NCBI RefSeq assembly: GCF_000166295.1
Contig: NC_017506.1
Coordinates: 1,612,001-1,676,000, forward strand
Source of the DNA: Marinobacter adhaerens HP15
GTDB taxonomy: Bacteria > Pseudomonadota > Gammaproteobacteria > Pseudomonadales > Oleiphilaceae
DNA length: 64,000 bases
Reading direction: 5' to 3'
Shown here: piece by piece, positions 28,358 through 38,071 of the stretch
Position numbering within the stretch: position 1 is the first letter of the stretch
Layout of the letters: every line of letters starts with the position of its first letter
Translations under genes and position numbers: made by a program
The notes under the pieces: generated by a model
Databases searched by the model: none
What the model was told of the DNA's origin: nothing
The model's input: the letters and a program-made list of their open reading frames with translations, nothing else

Positions 28358-30691
28358 TCAGGCTTTCAGTTGGTCGCCAACGGGCAGGCGCCGGATGCGT
28401 TTGCCGGTTGCGGCATAGATCGCATTGCACAATGCCGGCGCTACCGGAGGCAGGCCTGGCTCACCAACACCACCCATGGCCTCATCCGGGTTATCGACCA
28501 GGTGAACCCGCAGGGTTTTGGGTGCATCCGGCATGCGCGGGATCAGGTACTTGTCGAAGTTACCCTGCTGCGCCACACCGTCTTCGAATGTCACCTCGCT
28601 TTGCAGCGCGATGCCAATGCCCATCACTATGGCACCTTCCAGCTGTGAGCGAATCCGCTCCGGGTTGGCCTGCGGGCCGCAGTCGAAGGCGATGTCTGCC
28701 CGGTGGATGGTGAGTTCGCCCTGATCATCCACCTCCACATCAAAGACAATCGCGGTGTACGACACGAAGCTGTGGTGGAAGGCGAGGCCCAACCCACGAT
28801 TCTTGCCGGTGGATTTACCCCAGTCCGCCTCCCTGGTTACCCGCTCGATTACGTTACGCATGCGCCCGATGTCGATCGGGTATAGATCCGGGTCTTCGCC
28901 ATAATTCCAGCCATCTCCCACGGTGAGATTGTGGATCTCACGGTCCGGGCCGAGCAGGTCCAGCACGTAATCGCGATGGTCCTTGCCGGCGGCTACAGCC
29001 ATCTCATGGGCAAAGCTCTGGATCGCCCATGCATGGGGCAGGTTGTAGACCGAGCGGAACCAGCCGATTCGCACATGGGCGGGTGCAGGTGGATTCTCCA
29101 GCCTCAGGGCCGGCACCGAGAAAGGCATGGTGTTAAAACCCATGCCCAGTTCGAATTCGCCCTTGTGTTTCGGGTCGGGCGCAAACAGCGAGCCGATACT
29201 GGGAGAGAGGGTCCGGTGCAGCCAGCCGGTGGCCTGCCCGTTGTTGTCCAGTCCCGCTTCGAGATAATCCACAGACACGGCGTGATAGTAGGCGTGGTGA
29301 ATATCATCTTCCCGTGACCACTGCAGCCGGACCGGCCGACCTTTGAAGGCCTCGGCGATACTGGCCGCTTCAATCGCAAAATCCGGTTTGGACTTGCGAC
29401 CGAAGCCGCCGCCCAGCAGGGTAACGTGGACGGTCACGTTCTCCGCATCCAGACCCAATCGCCCGGCCACGGTATCCCGGGTCGCCTGCGGATTCTGGAC
29501 GGGCGCCCATACCTCAGCCTTGCCGTCCTTGATCCGCACGGTTGCCACCGGGGGCTCCATGGGAGCCTGGGCCATGTGGGGCATGTAGTAGGTGGCGGAA
29601 ACCCTTTTGTCGGCATTTTCCAGAGCTGTGTCCAGATCGCCATGCTGACGGACGACCTTGCCAGGTTGCTGCGCCGCTTTCTCAAGGGATTCTCTGTAAG
29701 TGGCGGACGTATAGCTTGCGTTGTCGCCGGCAGGCTCCAGATTCCAGTCGATCTTCAGAGCCTTGCGACCCTCCATGGCGGCCCAGGTATTCGATGCCAC
29801 CACGGCAATACCACCGAGCGGGCTGAAACCTGCCGGTTGGCCGGTGCCCTCAACCTTGAGTACTTTCTCAACACCGGGCACCTTGAGGGCCTCGGTGTCG
29901 TCGAAATCGCCAACAGTAGCCCCGTAAACCGGTGGACGGGCGATCACTGCATACAGCAGGCCCTCGAACGGAACATCAGCGCCATACACCGCCTTACCGG
30001 TGACAATATCCTCACCGTCGATGGCTTTAGGGTATGCGGACTTCAGCTCGCCGTTAATGAGGCCGGTTTCCTTGCCGACAAATCGCAGCTCGTCGTCGCG
30101 CTTGAGTACCAGTGCATTGCGCCCGGGAACGTCGAGCTCCCGAGCCTTGGCTGCGAGTTCCCCAAAGCCGAGTTCCTTGCCGGAAGGCCTGTGAACGATG
30201 GTGTGTACGCCAGCCTGCACCTCACTAACCGGCACGCCCCACTCATTGGCGGCCGCCTGTTCCAGCATCTGCCTGGCCGCCGCTGCGGCTCGGCGCATGG
30301 GCTGGTACCAGTGGCGCATGCTGCGGGAACCGTCAGTGTTCTGGTTGCCGTATTTGTCGTGATCGCCTTCCGCCTGCTCGACCCTTACCTGATCCCAGTC
30401 CGCGCCAAGCTCGTCGGCACCGACCATCACCAGGCTGGTCCGGATGCCCTGACCCATTTCGGAGCGGTTGTTCACAATGGTAACCAGGCCATCAGCATCG
30501 ATATGGATGAACACGTTCGGGTCGTCCACCCAGCCGCCGGGCATGGCTCCCGCACCGAATTGAGCCTTTTCATTGCCAGCCAGGGCCACATCCCAACGGG
30601 CTGCAAGCACCAGGGCAGAGCCACCCGCCAGGCCCATCAGGAAGCGCCTGCGGCTCACGTTGGCTATCATCAAGTTGTCATCGGCGCTCAT
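28358..30691 (-). CDS. Molybdenum hydroxylase large subunit, IorB/aldehyde-dehydrogenase type, Tat-exported
   Basis: The 777-residue protein has a twin-arginine signal peptide ([20 protein letters not shown], about residues 9-28) and the molybdopterin-binding domains of the xanthine oxidase family: residues include [20 protein letters not shown] and a C-terminal [18 protein letters not shown], where the Glu of the active site sits. The resemblance is closest to isoquinoline 1-oxidoreductase beta and periplasmic aldehyde oxidoreductases, which pair with a small [2Fe-2S] subunit and need no FAD subunit, passing electrons to a cytochrome. The partner gene overlaps it by four bases. Substrate (aldehyde or N-heterocycle) is not resolvable. 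Confidence 0.9.
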   Translation of the reverse strand: MSADDNLMIANVSRRRFLMGLAGGSALVLAARWDVALAGNEKAQFGAGAMPGGWVDDPNVFIHIDADGLVTIVNNRSEMGQGIRTSLVMVGADELGADWDQVRVEQAEGDHDKYGNQNTDGSRSMRHWYQPMRRAAAAARQMLEQAAANEWGVPVSEVQAGVHTIVHRPSGKELGFGELAAKARELDVPGRNALVLKRDDELRFVGKETGLINGELKSAYPKAIDGEDIVTGKAVYGADVPFEGLLYAVIARPPVYGATVGDFDDTEALKVPGVEKVLKVEGTGQPAGFSPLGGIAVVASNTWAAMEGRKALKIDWNLEPAGDNASYTSATYRESLEKAAQQPGKVVRQHGDLDTALENADKRVSATYYMPHMAQAPMEPPVATVRIKDGKAEVWAPVQNPQATRDTVAGRLGLDAENVTVHVTLLGGGFGRKSKPDFAIEAASIAEAFKGRPVRLQWSREDDIHHAYYHAVSVDYLEAGLDNNGQATGWLHRTLSPSIGSLFAPDPKHKGEFELGMGFNTMPFSVPALRLENPPAPAHVRIGWFRSVYNLPHAWAIQSFAHEMAVAAGKDHRDYVLDLLGPDREIHNLTVGDGWNYGEDPDLYPIDIGRMRNVIERVTREADWGKSTGKNRGLGLAFHHSFVSYTAIVFDVEVDDQGELTIHRADIAFDCGPQANPERIRSQLEGAIVMGIGIALQSEVTFEDGVAQQGNFDKYLIPRMPDAPKTLRVHLVDNPDEAMGGVGEPGLPPVAPALCNAIYAATGKRIRRLPVGDQLKA

Positions 30692-31149
30692 GCTTCACCC
30701 TCCTTGCCGGAAGCCCGTTCGATCGCCGCCAGAATGCGGTTGTAGGTGCCACAGCGGCAGAGATTCCCTGCCATGGCATCCACAATCTCCCCGGTTTCAG
30801 GGTTCGGTGTTCTTTTGAGCAACGCTGTGGCGTTCATGATCTGGCCACCCTGGCAGTAACCGCACTGGGCCACCCCGAGATCGAGCCAGGCCTGCTGAAC
30901 CTTGCTTCCAACCGGGTCGTCGGCCATGGCTTCAATGGTGGTGATCTCGCCACTGGCCGCAGAGACCGGTGTGACGCAGGAGCGGATTGCCGTTCCGTTG
31001 AGATGAACTGTGCAGGCACCGCACTGGGACATCCCGCATCCGAACTTGGTTCCTTTGAGGCCGACAACGTCGCGGATTACCCAGAGCAGGGGCATGTTGT
31101 CGGGGACGTCGAGCTCGTAGCGCTCGCCGTTAATCGTGAGGGTAGCCAT
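30688..31149 (-). CDS. [2Fe-2S] subunit of the molybdenum hydroxylase (IorA-like)
   Basis: The 153-residue protein carries two [2Fe-2S] clusters of the xanthine-oxidase family: the plant-type set in [18 protein letters not shown] (about residues 37-54, with a fourth Cys in IRSCVTPV) and the all-helical set in [12 protein letters not shown] and [12 protein letters not shown]. It passes electrons from the molybdenum site. It has no signal peptide, so it would be exported in complex with the Tat-tagged large subunit. The 4-base overlap with the large-subunit gene couples their translation. Confidence 0.93.
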   Translation of the reverse strand: MATLTINGERYELDVPDNMPLLWVIRDVVGLKGTKFGCGMSQCGACTVHLNGTAIRSCVTPVSAASGEITTIEAMADDPVGSKVQQAWLDLGVAQCGYCQGGQIMNATALLKRTPNPETGEIVDAMAGNLCRCGTYNRILAAIERASGKEGEA

Positions 31150-31310
31150 AACGTCCTCTCGTTTATGAGTTTTGCGTCTCCTTCACTGTAGCCCTACGAA
31201 CTGGCAGAGTAAAAAGAGCAATCTGGATGAAAGGTAATAAAATCGCTTGCACGCTCGCCTCGGGCCTGGGCTATAGTAGGCCCCGGAAACAAGAGAAGAA
31301 GAGGATAAGG

Positions 31311-31715
31311 ATGGACGCCGTTAATCCCACCCCCGAACAGCTGCAAAAAGTCCTGGCGGATACCCCGAAAGACCAGCCCGTTGTCATGCTGAATCTGCTG
31401 CGCTTCCGTGATAGGGCCAATTACAAGGAAGAGGCGCCGGAGCGAAGCGGCCGCGAAGCCTACAAGCTCTACATGGAAGAGGCTGCCGCCTGCGTAAAAT
31501 CGGTCGGCGCAGAAGTCATCTGGTCTGGCCGCAGTGTTGGATCGCTGATTGCGCCCCCGGATGAATCCTGGGATCAGGTGCTTCTGGTCAGGTATCCCTC
31601 AATCGATGCCTTCATGGCCATGATCGAAAGCCGGGAATACAAAGGCGTGGTCAAACACCGCACCGCTGCCCTTCAGGATTCACGGCTCGTCGCCAATCTT
31701 GAAACCAGGATGTAA
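31311..31715 (+). CDS. DUF1330-family protein
   Basis: The 134-residue protein matches the DUF1330 ferredoxin-like fold: PVVMLNLLRFRDRANYKE near residue 21, YMEEAAACVKSVGAEVIWSG, and RYPSIDAFMAMIESREYK. Members are small dimeric alpha-beta-barrel proteins of unknown role. I chose the ATG at 31311 since the purine-rich GAAGAGGATAAGG precedes it; an open frame runs 28 codons further upstream but starts inside the likely promoter. It is divergent from the molybdenum hydroxylase operon. Confidence 0.82.
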   Translation: MDAVNPTPEQLQKVLADTPKDQPVVMLNLLRFRDRANYKEEAPERSGREAYKLYMEEAAACVKSVGAEVIWSGRSVGSLIAPPDESWDQVLLVRYPSIDAFMAMIESREYKGVVKHRTAALQDSRLVANLETRM

Positions 31716-31726
31716 ATAAAACCGGA

Positions 31727-32056
31727 TCAAAGCCCGGCTTGCTGGATGGCCATGTCGCTGATGGTTCCTGCGGCGATAGAGAGCAGGGCATTGCGGCGCC
31801 AGAGGTGAATAATCACCACGAGGACGCCGGGAAGCAGGGCATCGAACCCCATCCATGAACCGGACCAATCCGCCGAGCGCTGCAGAAATACCGTGGCCAG
31901 CAACGCCATCACGGCCGCGGGAAGGTAGCGCCCCAGGTGTCGCACCAGTGGATGTTCCGTGTGCCTCTCGAAAAACAGGAAGGGAATCACCCGCGTGGCA
32001 AAGGTCGCGACTGCCGCTACCGCAATGAATGCCGCCAGATAGCCGGATTCACCCAT
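31727..32056 (-). CDS. azlD: AzlD-type branched-chain amino acid exporter subunit
   Basis: The 109-residue membrane protein has four hydrophobic segments and the AzlD pattern (AVATFATRVIPFLFFERH, YLPAAVMALLATVFL). With AzlC it forms an exporter of branched-chain amino acids, as the E. coli YgaZ-YgaH pair exports valine. The ATG at 32056 lies inside the last codons of azlC (8-base overlap), so translation is coupled. A longer reading frame upstream is antisense-coding noise within azlC. Confidence 0.85.
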   Translation of the reverse strand: MGESGYLAAFIAVAAVATFATRVIPFLFFERHTEHPLVRHLGRYLPAAVMALLATVFLQRSADWSGSWMGFDALLPGVLVVIIHLWRRNALLSIAAGTISDMAIQQAGL

Positions 32057-32759
32057 GGCTGCTCTCCTCGCCCGGTGCCTGCCCGCGATGCTTCCGGTAT
32101 TCGAACAGCAGGACGGCAGTGACCAGCGCAATGGCACCGATCAACTGGTGTGCCGGTGGCAAAACCAGCATGGCGACGCCCGCGGCCGCTGCTCCGAGCC
32201 AGATTGGGAAACCCTCTCCCAGGGCTTTGAATTGCTCCAGAGTCAGAACAATGAACAGAGCCACCAGCGCGAACTCGATGCCGGTGCTGTCAAAGGCGAC
32301 ATTGTCTCCAAGCAATGCACCAATTGCGCAACCCGCCACCCAGTAACACTGGTTAAAGCCGGTAATTCGGAAATCGACCTCCTGTTCGTGGGCCCGGTCG
32401 CTTCCTCGTGGGCGGCTGGTGAGCAGGGAATAGGTTTCATCGGTCAAACCGAAAATCAGATAGAGTTTTCGCCAGCCAGCGCCCTTGAACTGGCCCAGCA
32501 ATGAAAGCCCGTAGAACAGATGTCGGGCGTTCAGAACAAACATCGCAATGAAGACTTCCAGCAGGCCCGCGTTAACGGACAGAAGACTGACGGCCAGTAT
32601 CTGGCCGGCTCCGGCGTAAATCACGATTCCCATCAACGGCGCAGCCCACCAGGCATACTCGAGCTGGGTTGAGAACAGCACACCAAAGGCCATGCCCAGC
32701 GGAAGATAGCCGAACAAGATGGGCAGCGTGAGTCTGAAGACGGACTGGTTCATTAGCAT
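32049..32759 (-). CDS. azlC: AzlC-type branched-chain amino acid exporter subunit
   Basis: The 236-residue membrane protein belongs to the AzlC family: LPILFGYLPLGMAFGVLF, MGIVIYAGAGQILAVSLL, FVLNARHLFYGLSLL and the conserved LTDETYSLL. It has about seven membrane segments. It is expected to export branched-chain amino acids together with AzlD. It starts 161 bp from the divergent chemoreceptor gene. Confidence 0.9.
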   Translation of the reverse strand: MLMNQSVFRLTLPILFGYLPLGMAFGVLFSTQLEYAWWAAPLMGIVIYAGAGQILAVSLLSVNAGLLEVFIAMFVLNARHLFYGLSLLGQFKGAGWRKLYLIFGLTDETYSLLTSRPRGSDRAHEQEVDFRITGFNQCYWVAGCAIGALLGDNVAFDSTGIEFALVALFIVLTLEQFKALGEGFPIWLGAAAAGVAMLVLPPAHQLIGAIALVTAVLLFEYRKHRGQAPGEESSHG

Positions 32760-32921
32760 CCAAACGGTCAGAAAGCGGCGATCATAGAGAATCGGTGGAA
32801 TTTTTTGAAGTGGTTAACACCATTAACGAGGGCGAGCGATGAAAAGCTGACGCTGAGAGTGCAATAAAAGTGTCACAAAATCGGCATACCATCCGCGACA
32901 TAGCCCGCTGTTGGAGTTGTC

Positions 32922-34541
32922 ATGTTCGGCACAGTAAGAACCCGCATCCTTTTTTTCGCCTTTCTCTCGGTCTTTGCCGTCGCAGGACTTTCCGCTCTGT
33001 CCTGGAGCATCATCCTGAAAGCGGAAGACGCCTCCAAAACCCTGATCCAGACTAACCTTAACGAAGCCTGGCTACTGGCGGACCTCGAACAGGACCATCG
33101 GCACCTCCAGGATCTTGCCTACAAGATCAAGGCTCAGCTTCTGCTGTGGGATGAAATCGAGACCGAGTTCAGCCGTTTGGAGACCGCTTTGCCGGCACAT
33201 TGGCAGAGTCTGGAAACGGATCCGGGGTTGAGCGAGTGGGCAGAGGCACATCGTGAGGATTTCGAGCGGGTATTGGCGCTTATCGCCCGGATGAAAGAGG
33301 GCATTGCAGAGAAAAGCTATTACCGTGTCGGGCAGGTCGTGGATTTCGATCTGTTCCCGGCCATGGAGCCGATGCTCGAAGCGATTGCTGGTCGACAGTT
33401 TCAAAGCAGGACGTCTGTATCTGACGGCGCCGACGAGTTGCTGTCGTTTCTGGCAGGCCAGCAGACCTTTGTGATTGCCGGTTCCGTATCCTTTCTGGTT
33501 ATTGTTATCGCCATGACCTGGTGGCTGAGGCAGTCGGTTATTCTGCGCTTGCAGGGTATGCAAAACGATCTGGTTGCCATGGAAAAGAACGCGGATCTTA
33601 CACGGGTGCCAGTCCTGAAAGGGCGGGACGAAGTGGCTGGCGTTGCCAATGCACTGGGTGGGTTGGTTTCCCGGTTCGAGCATTTCATCGCAGACATCCG
33701 GTCGGCTGCCGGTGGTCTGGATGAGCGTTCCGGCGCCCTGGATAACGGTGCGGAATCTCTCCAGGCAGCATCAGAGAAGACTCGGTCGCAGATCCACGAC
33801 GTCAGCCAGTCCATGGCCGCCATTGCCGATCAGGCCTCGGCCATTGAGCGAGCCACAGGTGAGTCGGCCAATACCGTGAAATCTGCGGTGGCGGCCAACG
33901 AAGAAGTCCAGCATCGACTCACCACCAGCGAGGGCGCTGCGGAACATACGGTGGATGTCATTTCGCGCGTTTCGGGATCCATTCATGCCCTTAACGAATC
34001 CACGGGCAAGATTGAGCAGGTCATCGGAGTGATTGCCGATATTGCCGAGCAGACCAACCTGCTGGCTCTGAACGCAGCGATCGAAGCGGCTCGAGCAGGG
34101 GAGCACGGTCGTGGATTTGCCGTGGTAGCCGATGAGGTTCGGACCCTGTCCCGTCGCACCTCTGACTCTACCCGGGATATATCCCAGTGGGTGCAGGACC
34201 TTGTATCCGGCGTAAGCAGCGTCGATGCGCTTTTGGAAGAAATGCGCGATGCCGGCAGCAGCAACCGCGAGCATCTGGCTGCGCTCAAGGGACACCTTCA
34301 ATCCCTGCAGGGCCAGTTCGTGGATCTTGAGAACCACAGCGCCGAGATCAGCTCTGCGGTTGCGTTTCAACGGGACGAGATCGGTCGGGTAGGCCGCCGT
34401 TCCACAGCGCTGGACGAAAGCGCCGATTTCCTCATTGAAACTGTCGAGCAAACCCGGACCATCAGCGAAGCGCTCAGGCAGGAGTCAGTCTCAATGCGGC
34501 AATTGATCGCCCGTTTCCGAACGGCCGCAGAACCAGCCTGA
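32922..34541 (+). CDS. Methyl-accepting chemotaxis protein
   Basis: The 539-residue chemoreceptor has a first membrane segment (about residues 8-27), a periplasmic four-helix-like domain of ~150 residues, a second membrane segment ([20 protein letters not shown], about 187-206), a HAMP domain (about 207-262), and a long signalling coiled coil. The tip contains the near-invariant [20 protein letters not shown] and [14 protein letters not shown], which contact CheA and CheW. There is no C-terminal pentapeptide for CheR tethering. Ligand unknown. The start is GTC-GTC-flanked ATG at 32922. Confidence 0.93.
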   Translation: MFGTVRTRILFFAFLSVFAVAGLSALSWSIILKAEDASKTLIQTNLNEAWLLADLEQDHRHLQDLAYKIKAQLLLWDEIETEFSRLETALPAHWQSLETDPGLSEWAEAHREDFERVLALIARMKEGIAEKSYYRVGQVVDFDLFPAMEPMLEAIAGRQFQSRTSVSDGADELLSFLAGQQTFVIAGSVSFLVIVIAMTWWLRQSVILRLQGMQNDLVAMEKNADLTRVPVLKGRDEVAGVANALGGLVSRFEHFIADIRSAAGGLDERSGALDNGAESLQAASEKTRSQIHDVSQSMAAIADQASAIERATGESANTVKSAVAANEEVQHRLTTSEGAAEHTVDVISRVSGSIHALNESTGKIEQVIGVIADIAEQTNLLALNAAIEAARAGEHGRGFAVVADEVRTLSRRTSDSTRDISQWVQDLVSGVSSVDALLEEMRDAGSSNREHLAALKGHLQSLQGQFVDLENHSAEISSAVAFQRDEIGRVGRRSTALDESADFLIETVEQTRTISEALRQESVSMRQLIARFRTAAEPA

Positions 34542-34554
34542 TCAAGGATTGTTT

Positions 34555-34577
34555 GCCCGGATCCCCTCTCCGGGCTT
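34555..34577 (+). terminator. Possible weak terminator after the chemoreceptor gene
   Basis: GCCCGGA (34555-34561) pairs with TCCGGGC (34569-34575) around a 7-base loop. The following TTCT is only a poor T-tract, so termination would be inefficient. Confidence 0.5.
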
Positions 34578-34625
34578 CTACCTCGCCACCATAACTCGTA
34601 ACATGGTTGCGTCAAAGGAGGTAGT

Positions 34626-34877
34626 ATGACCGACAGCGCCGAAAACCAGCCCGAGCAAGACCCCAGACAGGAAAAATTCGTTGTCGACACCGAGTTGCTG
34701 ACCGAAGACCAGCTTCAGGGCCTGGTGGAAGAGTACTGCACCCGATACCACGGACTGAACGACACTGAAAACCCCATGGGCGAGCAGAGCAGGGTAATGT
34801 CTGCGGTGCGCCGGGGCGATCTGGTGGTCTGGTTCGATCCCGTGGAAAACACCGCCGGGCTGGGTGTGCCGGCTTAG
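34626..34877 (+). CDS. Small YheU/UPF0270-like protein
   Basis: The 83-residue soluble, acidic protein is preceded by AAAGGAGG, an almost perfect ribosome-binding site. The segment LLTEDQLQGLVEEYCTRYHG and a later VMSAVRRGDLVVWFDP resemble the YheU (UPF0270) family (leucine-rich helix, then a basic RxG-x-VV/LVW strand). The match is moderate, so the family label is tentative. Function is unknown. Confidence 0.6.
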   Translation: MTDSAENQPEQDPRQEKFVVDTELLTEDQLQGLVEEYCTRYHGLNDTENPMGEQSRVMSAVRRGDLVVWFDPVENTAGLGVPA

Positions 34878-34976
34878 GCGTCAGGTGTGTCACGGTATTT
34901 GTGTTTGCACCTACCCGGGGCAGGAACTAAACGTTACAATCGCGCTGTTTTCCGAAAGCCGTGTGCGAGGTGAATT

Positions 34977-35639
34977 TTGATCAGGGTACTGGTTGTAGAT
35001 GACCATGAGCTGGTGAGGTCCGGTATTACCCGGATGCTGGCTGACAACCCGGACATTGAAGTCATCGGGCAGGCGCCATCCGGAGAGGATGCCATCGATT
35101 TCGTCCGCCAGGAGCGGCCGGACATCGTGCTCATGGATATCCGCATGCCAGGCATTGGGGGCCTTGAGGCGACCCGTCGCATACTCCGCATTGATGATTC
35201 CATTCGCGTGATCGTGGTAACCGCCTGTGCGGACGACCCTTATCCGACCCGCGTCATGCAAAGCGGTGCCACCGCCTACATCACCAAGGGCGCGGATATC
35301 AAAGAGATGGTTCGCGCCATTCGTATGGCTCACACCGGCCAGCGCTATATCAGCCCGGAAATTGCCCAGAAGATGGCCCTGAAGCAATTGGGCGGCGGCG
35401 ATCGCGACGAGGACGGCGAGCTCTCGCTGTTCGACCGGCTTTCCGAGCGGGAAATGCAGATCGCGATGATGGTGGTGGATTGCCAGAAGGTGCAGGACAT
35501 TTCGGACAAGCTGTGCCTGAGCCCGAAGACCGTGAACAGCTACCGCTACCGGATCTTCGAGAAACTGGAGATTTCCAGTGATGTCGAATTGGCCCTGATG
35601 GCAGTGCGGCTCGGGTTGCTTGATGCCGACAAGGTCTGA
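34977..35639 (+). CDS. uvrY: Response regulator UvrY/GacA
   Basis: The 220-residue regulator is the output of the BarA/GacS-UvrY two-component system, which switches on CsrB/RsmZ-type small RNAs and so controls motility, biofilm and carbon storage. The receiver domain starts IRVLVVDDHELVRSG (acidic pocket residues), the phospho-Asp is in DIVLMDIRMPG (about residue 54), and a LuxR-type helix-turn-helix ends the protein (LSEREMQIAMMVVD, LCLSPKTVNSYRYRIF). The start is TTG at 34977, with GAGG six bases upstream and an aligned start to E. coli UvrY. Its end overlaps uvrC by 17-20 bases, as in E. coli and Pseudomonas. Confidence 0.96.
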   Translation: MIRVLVVDDHELVRSGITRMLADNPDIEVIGQAPSGEDAIDFVRQERPDIVLMDIRMPGIGGLEATRRILRIDDSIRVIVVTACADDPYPTRVMQSGATAYITKGADIKEMVRAIRMAHTGQRYISPEIAQKMALKQLGGGDRDEDGELSLFDRLSEREMQIAMMVVDCQKVQDISDKLCLSPKTVNSYRYRIFEKLEISSDVELALMAVRLGLLDADKV

Positions 35640-37485
35640 CCCTGAGAGCACCCACATCGGGGAGTTTGACAGCAAGAGCTTCCTGAAACAGTTGACCGAG
35701 CGGCCCGGCGTCTACCGAATGTACGACGAGGGTGGCTCGGTTCTTTACGTGGGCAAGGCCCGCAACCTGAAAAAACGGGTTGGCAGCTACTTCCGCAAGA
35801 CCGGCCTTGCGCCCAAGACCGAAGCCCTGGTTGGCAAGATTGCCTCTATCGAGGTGACGATTACCGGCAGTGAAACCGAGGCGCTGCTGCTCGAACAGAA
35901 TCTCATCAAATCGTTACGGCCGCCCTATAACATCCTGCTCCGTGACGATAAGTCCTATCCCTATATCTATTTGTCGTCCCACAGCGATTACCCCTCGCTG
36001 ACGTTTCGTCGTGGGCGCACCAAAAAGGGCGGTGGCACCTGGTTCGGGCCGTTTCCGAGCTCGGGTGCGGTCAAGGAAAGTCTTAATGTATTACAGAAGA
36101 TATTCCGTATAAGAAACTGTAGTGAAAGCTTTTTCAGGAACCGAACAAGGCCTTGCCTGCAGTACCAGATCAACCGTTGTACGGCACCGTGTGTTGAATA
36201 CATCACGCCCGAGGAGTACCAGCAGGACATCCGCCACGCCACCATGTTTCTCGAGGGGAAAAACCCTGCGATCCTCCACGATCTGATGAATGCCATGGAG
36301 GCCGCTTCCAAGAACCTGGAGTTCGAGAAAGCAGCGGCCTATCGGGACCAGATCAATCATTTGCGCCATGTTCAGGAACAGCAGTCGGTAGACGGTGAGG
36401 GCGGCGATGCGGATGTCATCGCCATTGCCCAGGATGCGGGTATCGTCTGCATCGTGGTGATCATCGTGCGCGGCGGCCGTGTGCTCGGCACCAAGGACTA
36501 TTTCCCCCGCTACTCCATCGAGCAGACCGAGGGCGAACTGCTCAGTGCCTTCCTCGGGCAGTATTATTTCGGCGGCAACACCCGGCGGGAGATTCCGCGG
36601 GATATCCTGGTGCCGGTTGAGGTGGAAGGTCAGGAACTGTTGGCCCAGGCCCTCAGCGAGTCTGCAAACCGGGAAACCCGGATTCGGGGCAATGTTCGCG
36701 GTGAACGCCGCCGGTGGCTGGAATTGGCCATGACCAACGCCCGCCAGACCCTGCTAACTCACCTGGCGAGCAAGGAGACCGTATACCGGCGCCTGCTGGC
36801 CCTGAGGGATCTTCTGGAGCTGTCGGAGACGCCGTCACGCATGGAGTGTTTCGATATCAGCCACAGCCACGGGGAAAATACCGTCGCATCCTGTGTGGTT
36901 TTCGATGAGAATGGCCCCCTGAAGAGTGATTACCGCCTGTACAATATCGAGGGCGTGACCGCCGGCGATGATTACGCCGCCATGCGCCAGGTGCTTTCCC
37001 GCCGTTACAAGCGGATGGTGGCCGGTGAGGGCAAGCGGCCGGATCTGGTCTTCATTGACGGTGGTAAAGGGCAGTTGAACATTGCCCGGGAAGTATTTGA
37101 CGAGCTTGAGATTTCGGACATCCCGCTGATCGGCGTCGCCAAGGGCGTAACCCGTCGTGCAGGCATGGAGCAACTGATAGACGCCATGACTGGGGATGTC
37201 TTCCGGGTGCCGGCTGATTCGCCCGCGTTGCACCTGATCCAGCACATTCGGGATGAGTCCCACCGGTTTGCTATAACCGGGCACCGGGCGCGCCGTGATA
37301 AAAAGCGCCGGCAGTCTACACTGGAAGGCATTGAGGGCGTGGGACCGAAGAAACGGCGCGACCTGATTCGATACTTTGGCGGGATACAGGAACTCCGCAA
37401 GGCCGGGGTCGACGAGATGACCAAGGTTCAGGGCATCAGCAAATCACTGGCCGAAACCATATACGCAGCATTGCACGACGAGTAA
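35623..37485 (+). CDS. uvrC: Excinuclease ABC subunit C (UvrC)
   Basis: The 620-residue endonuclease makes both incisions in nucleotide excision repair. It has an N-terminal GIY-YIG nuclease (GVYRMYDEG and VLYVGKARNLKKRVGSYF, residues about 30-60), a UvrB-binding UVR region (about 200-235, AASKNLEFEKAAAYRDQINH), an RNase H-like second nuclease (ECFDISHSHGENTVASCVVF, VFIDGGKGQL) and C-terminal tandem helix-hairpin-helix motifs (LEGIEGVGPKKRRDLIRYFG). A TTG codon three bases earlier is an alternative start. It overlaps uvrY and is followed after 7 bp by pgsA. Confidence 0.96.
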   Translation: MPTRSDPESTHIGEFDSKSFLKQLTERPGVYRMYDEGGSVLYVGKARNLKKRVGSYFRKTGLAPKTEALVGKIASIEVTITGSETEALLLEQNLIKSLRPPYNILLRDDKSYPYIYLSSHSDYPSLTFRRGRTKKGGGTWFGPFPSSGAVKESLNVLQKIFRIRNCSESFFRNRTRPCLQYQINRCTAPCVEYITPEEYQQDIRHATMFLEGKNPAILHDLMNAMEAASKNLEFEKAAAYRDQINHLRHVQEQQSVDGEGGDADVIAIAQDAGIVCIVVIIVRGGRVLGTKDYFPRYSIEQTEGELLSAFLGQYYFGGNTRREIPRDILVPVEVEGQELLAQALSESANRETRIRGNVRGERRRWLELAMTNARQTLLTHLASKETVYRRLLALRDLLELSETPSRMECFDISHSHGENTVASCVVFDENGPLKSDYRLYNIEGVTAGDDYAAMRQVLSRRYKRMVAGEGKRPDLVFIDGGKGQLNIAREVFDELEISDIPLIGVAKGVTRRAGMEQLIDAMTGDVFRVPADSPALHLIQHIRDESHRFAITGHRARRDKKRRQSTLEGIEGVGPKKRRDLIRYFGGIQELRKAGVDEMTKVQGISKSLAETIYAALHDE

Positions 37486-37492
37486 GGACAGC

Positions 37493-38071
37493 ATGAATTT
37501 ACCAAACATCCTCACCCTTTCCCGCATCATCATGATTCCGGTGTTCGTGGTGATTTTTTACCTTCCGGTGGGGTGGAGCTACCTCGTGAGCGCGGCGATT
37601 TTCGGATTGGCGGCGGCCACGGACTGGCTGGACGGTTATCTGGCCCGCAAGCTCGACCAGAGTACGCCGTTCGGCGCGTTTCTCGATCCGGTCGCGGACA
37701 AGTTGATGGTGGCTGTTGCGCTGGCGGTGTTGATCGAGGAGCACTCGGCGATTCTGCTGACGATCCCGGCCACTGTGATCATCGGTCGTGAAATTGTCAT
37801 TTCCGCATTGCGGGAGTGGATGGCAGAGATTGGCAGCCGCGCCAGCGTAGCGGTTTCCTACATCGGTAAGATCAAGACCACCGCGCAGATGGCTGCAATT
37901 GTCGGCCTTTTGGCGTTTCCTCCCGGCGTGCTCTGGGCTAATGTCGCCCTGGGTCTGCTCTATATTGCTGCAATTCTTACGCTCTGGTCCATGGGCCTTT
38001 ACCTCAAGGCTGCCTGGGCGGATCTGTTTCCGGAGAAGGCCTCAGTTCAGACGGATAGTCACACGTCCTAG
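37493..38071 (+). CDS. pgsA: CDP-diacylglycerol--glycerol-3-phosphate 3-phosphatidyltransferase
   Basis: The 192-residue inner-membrane enzyme makes phosphatidylglycerol phosphate, the first committed step to phosphatidylglycerol and cardiolipin. The CDP-alcohol phosphotransferase motif is complete: DGYLARKLDQSTPFGAFLDP, continuing into PVADK (D-G-x2-A-R-x8-G-x3-D-x3-D, about residues 44-66), and there are about four membrane segments. AGGACA precedes the ATG. It completes the uvrY-uvrC-pgsA unit. Its last 68 bases overlap the end of a convergent lipoprotein gene. Confidence 0.95.
   Translation: MNLPNILTLSRIIMIPVFVVIFYLPVGWSYLVSAAIFGLAAATDWLDGYLARKLDQSTPFGAFLDPVADKLMVAVALAVLIEEHSAILLTIPATVIIGREIVISALREWMAEIGSRASVAVSYIGKIKTTAQMAAIVGLLAFPPGVLWANVALGLLYIAAILTLWSMGLYLKAAWADLFPEKASVQTDSHTS

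Noticed and set aside
32865..32891. Possible sigma-28 promoter before the chemoreceptor gene (TAAA-N15-GCATACCA)
   Set aside because: Spacing fits, but only four of eight -10 bases match the consensus, so I do not call it.
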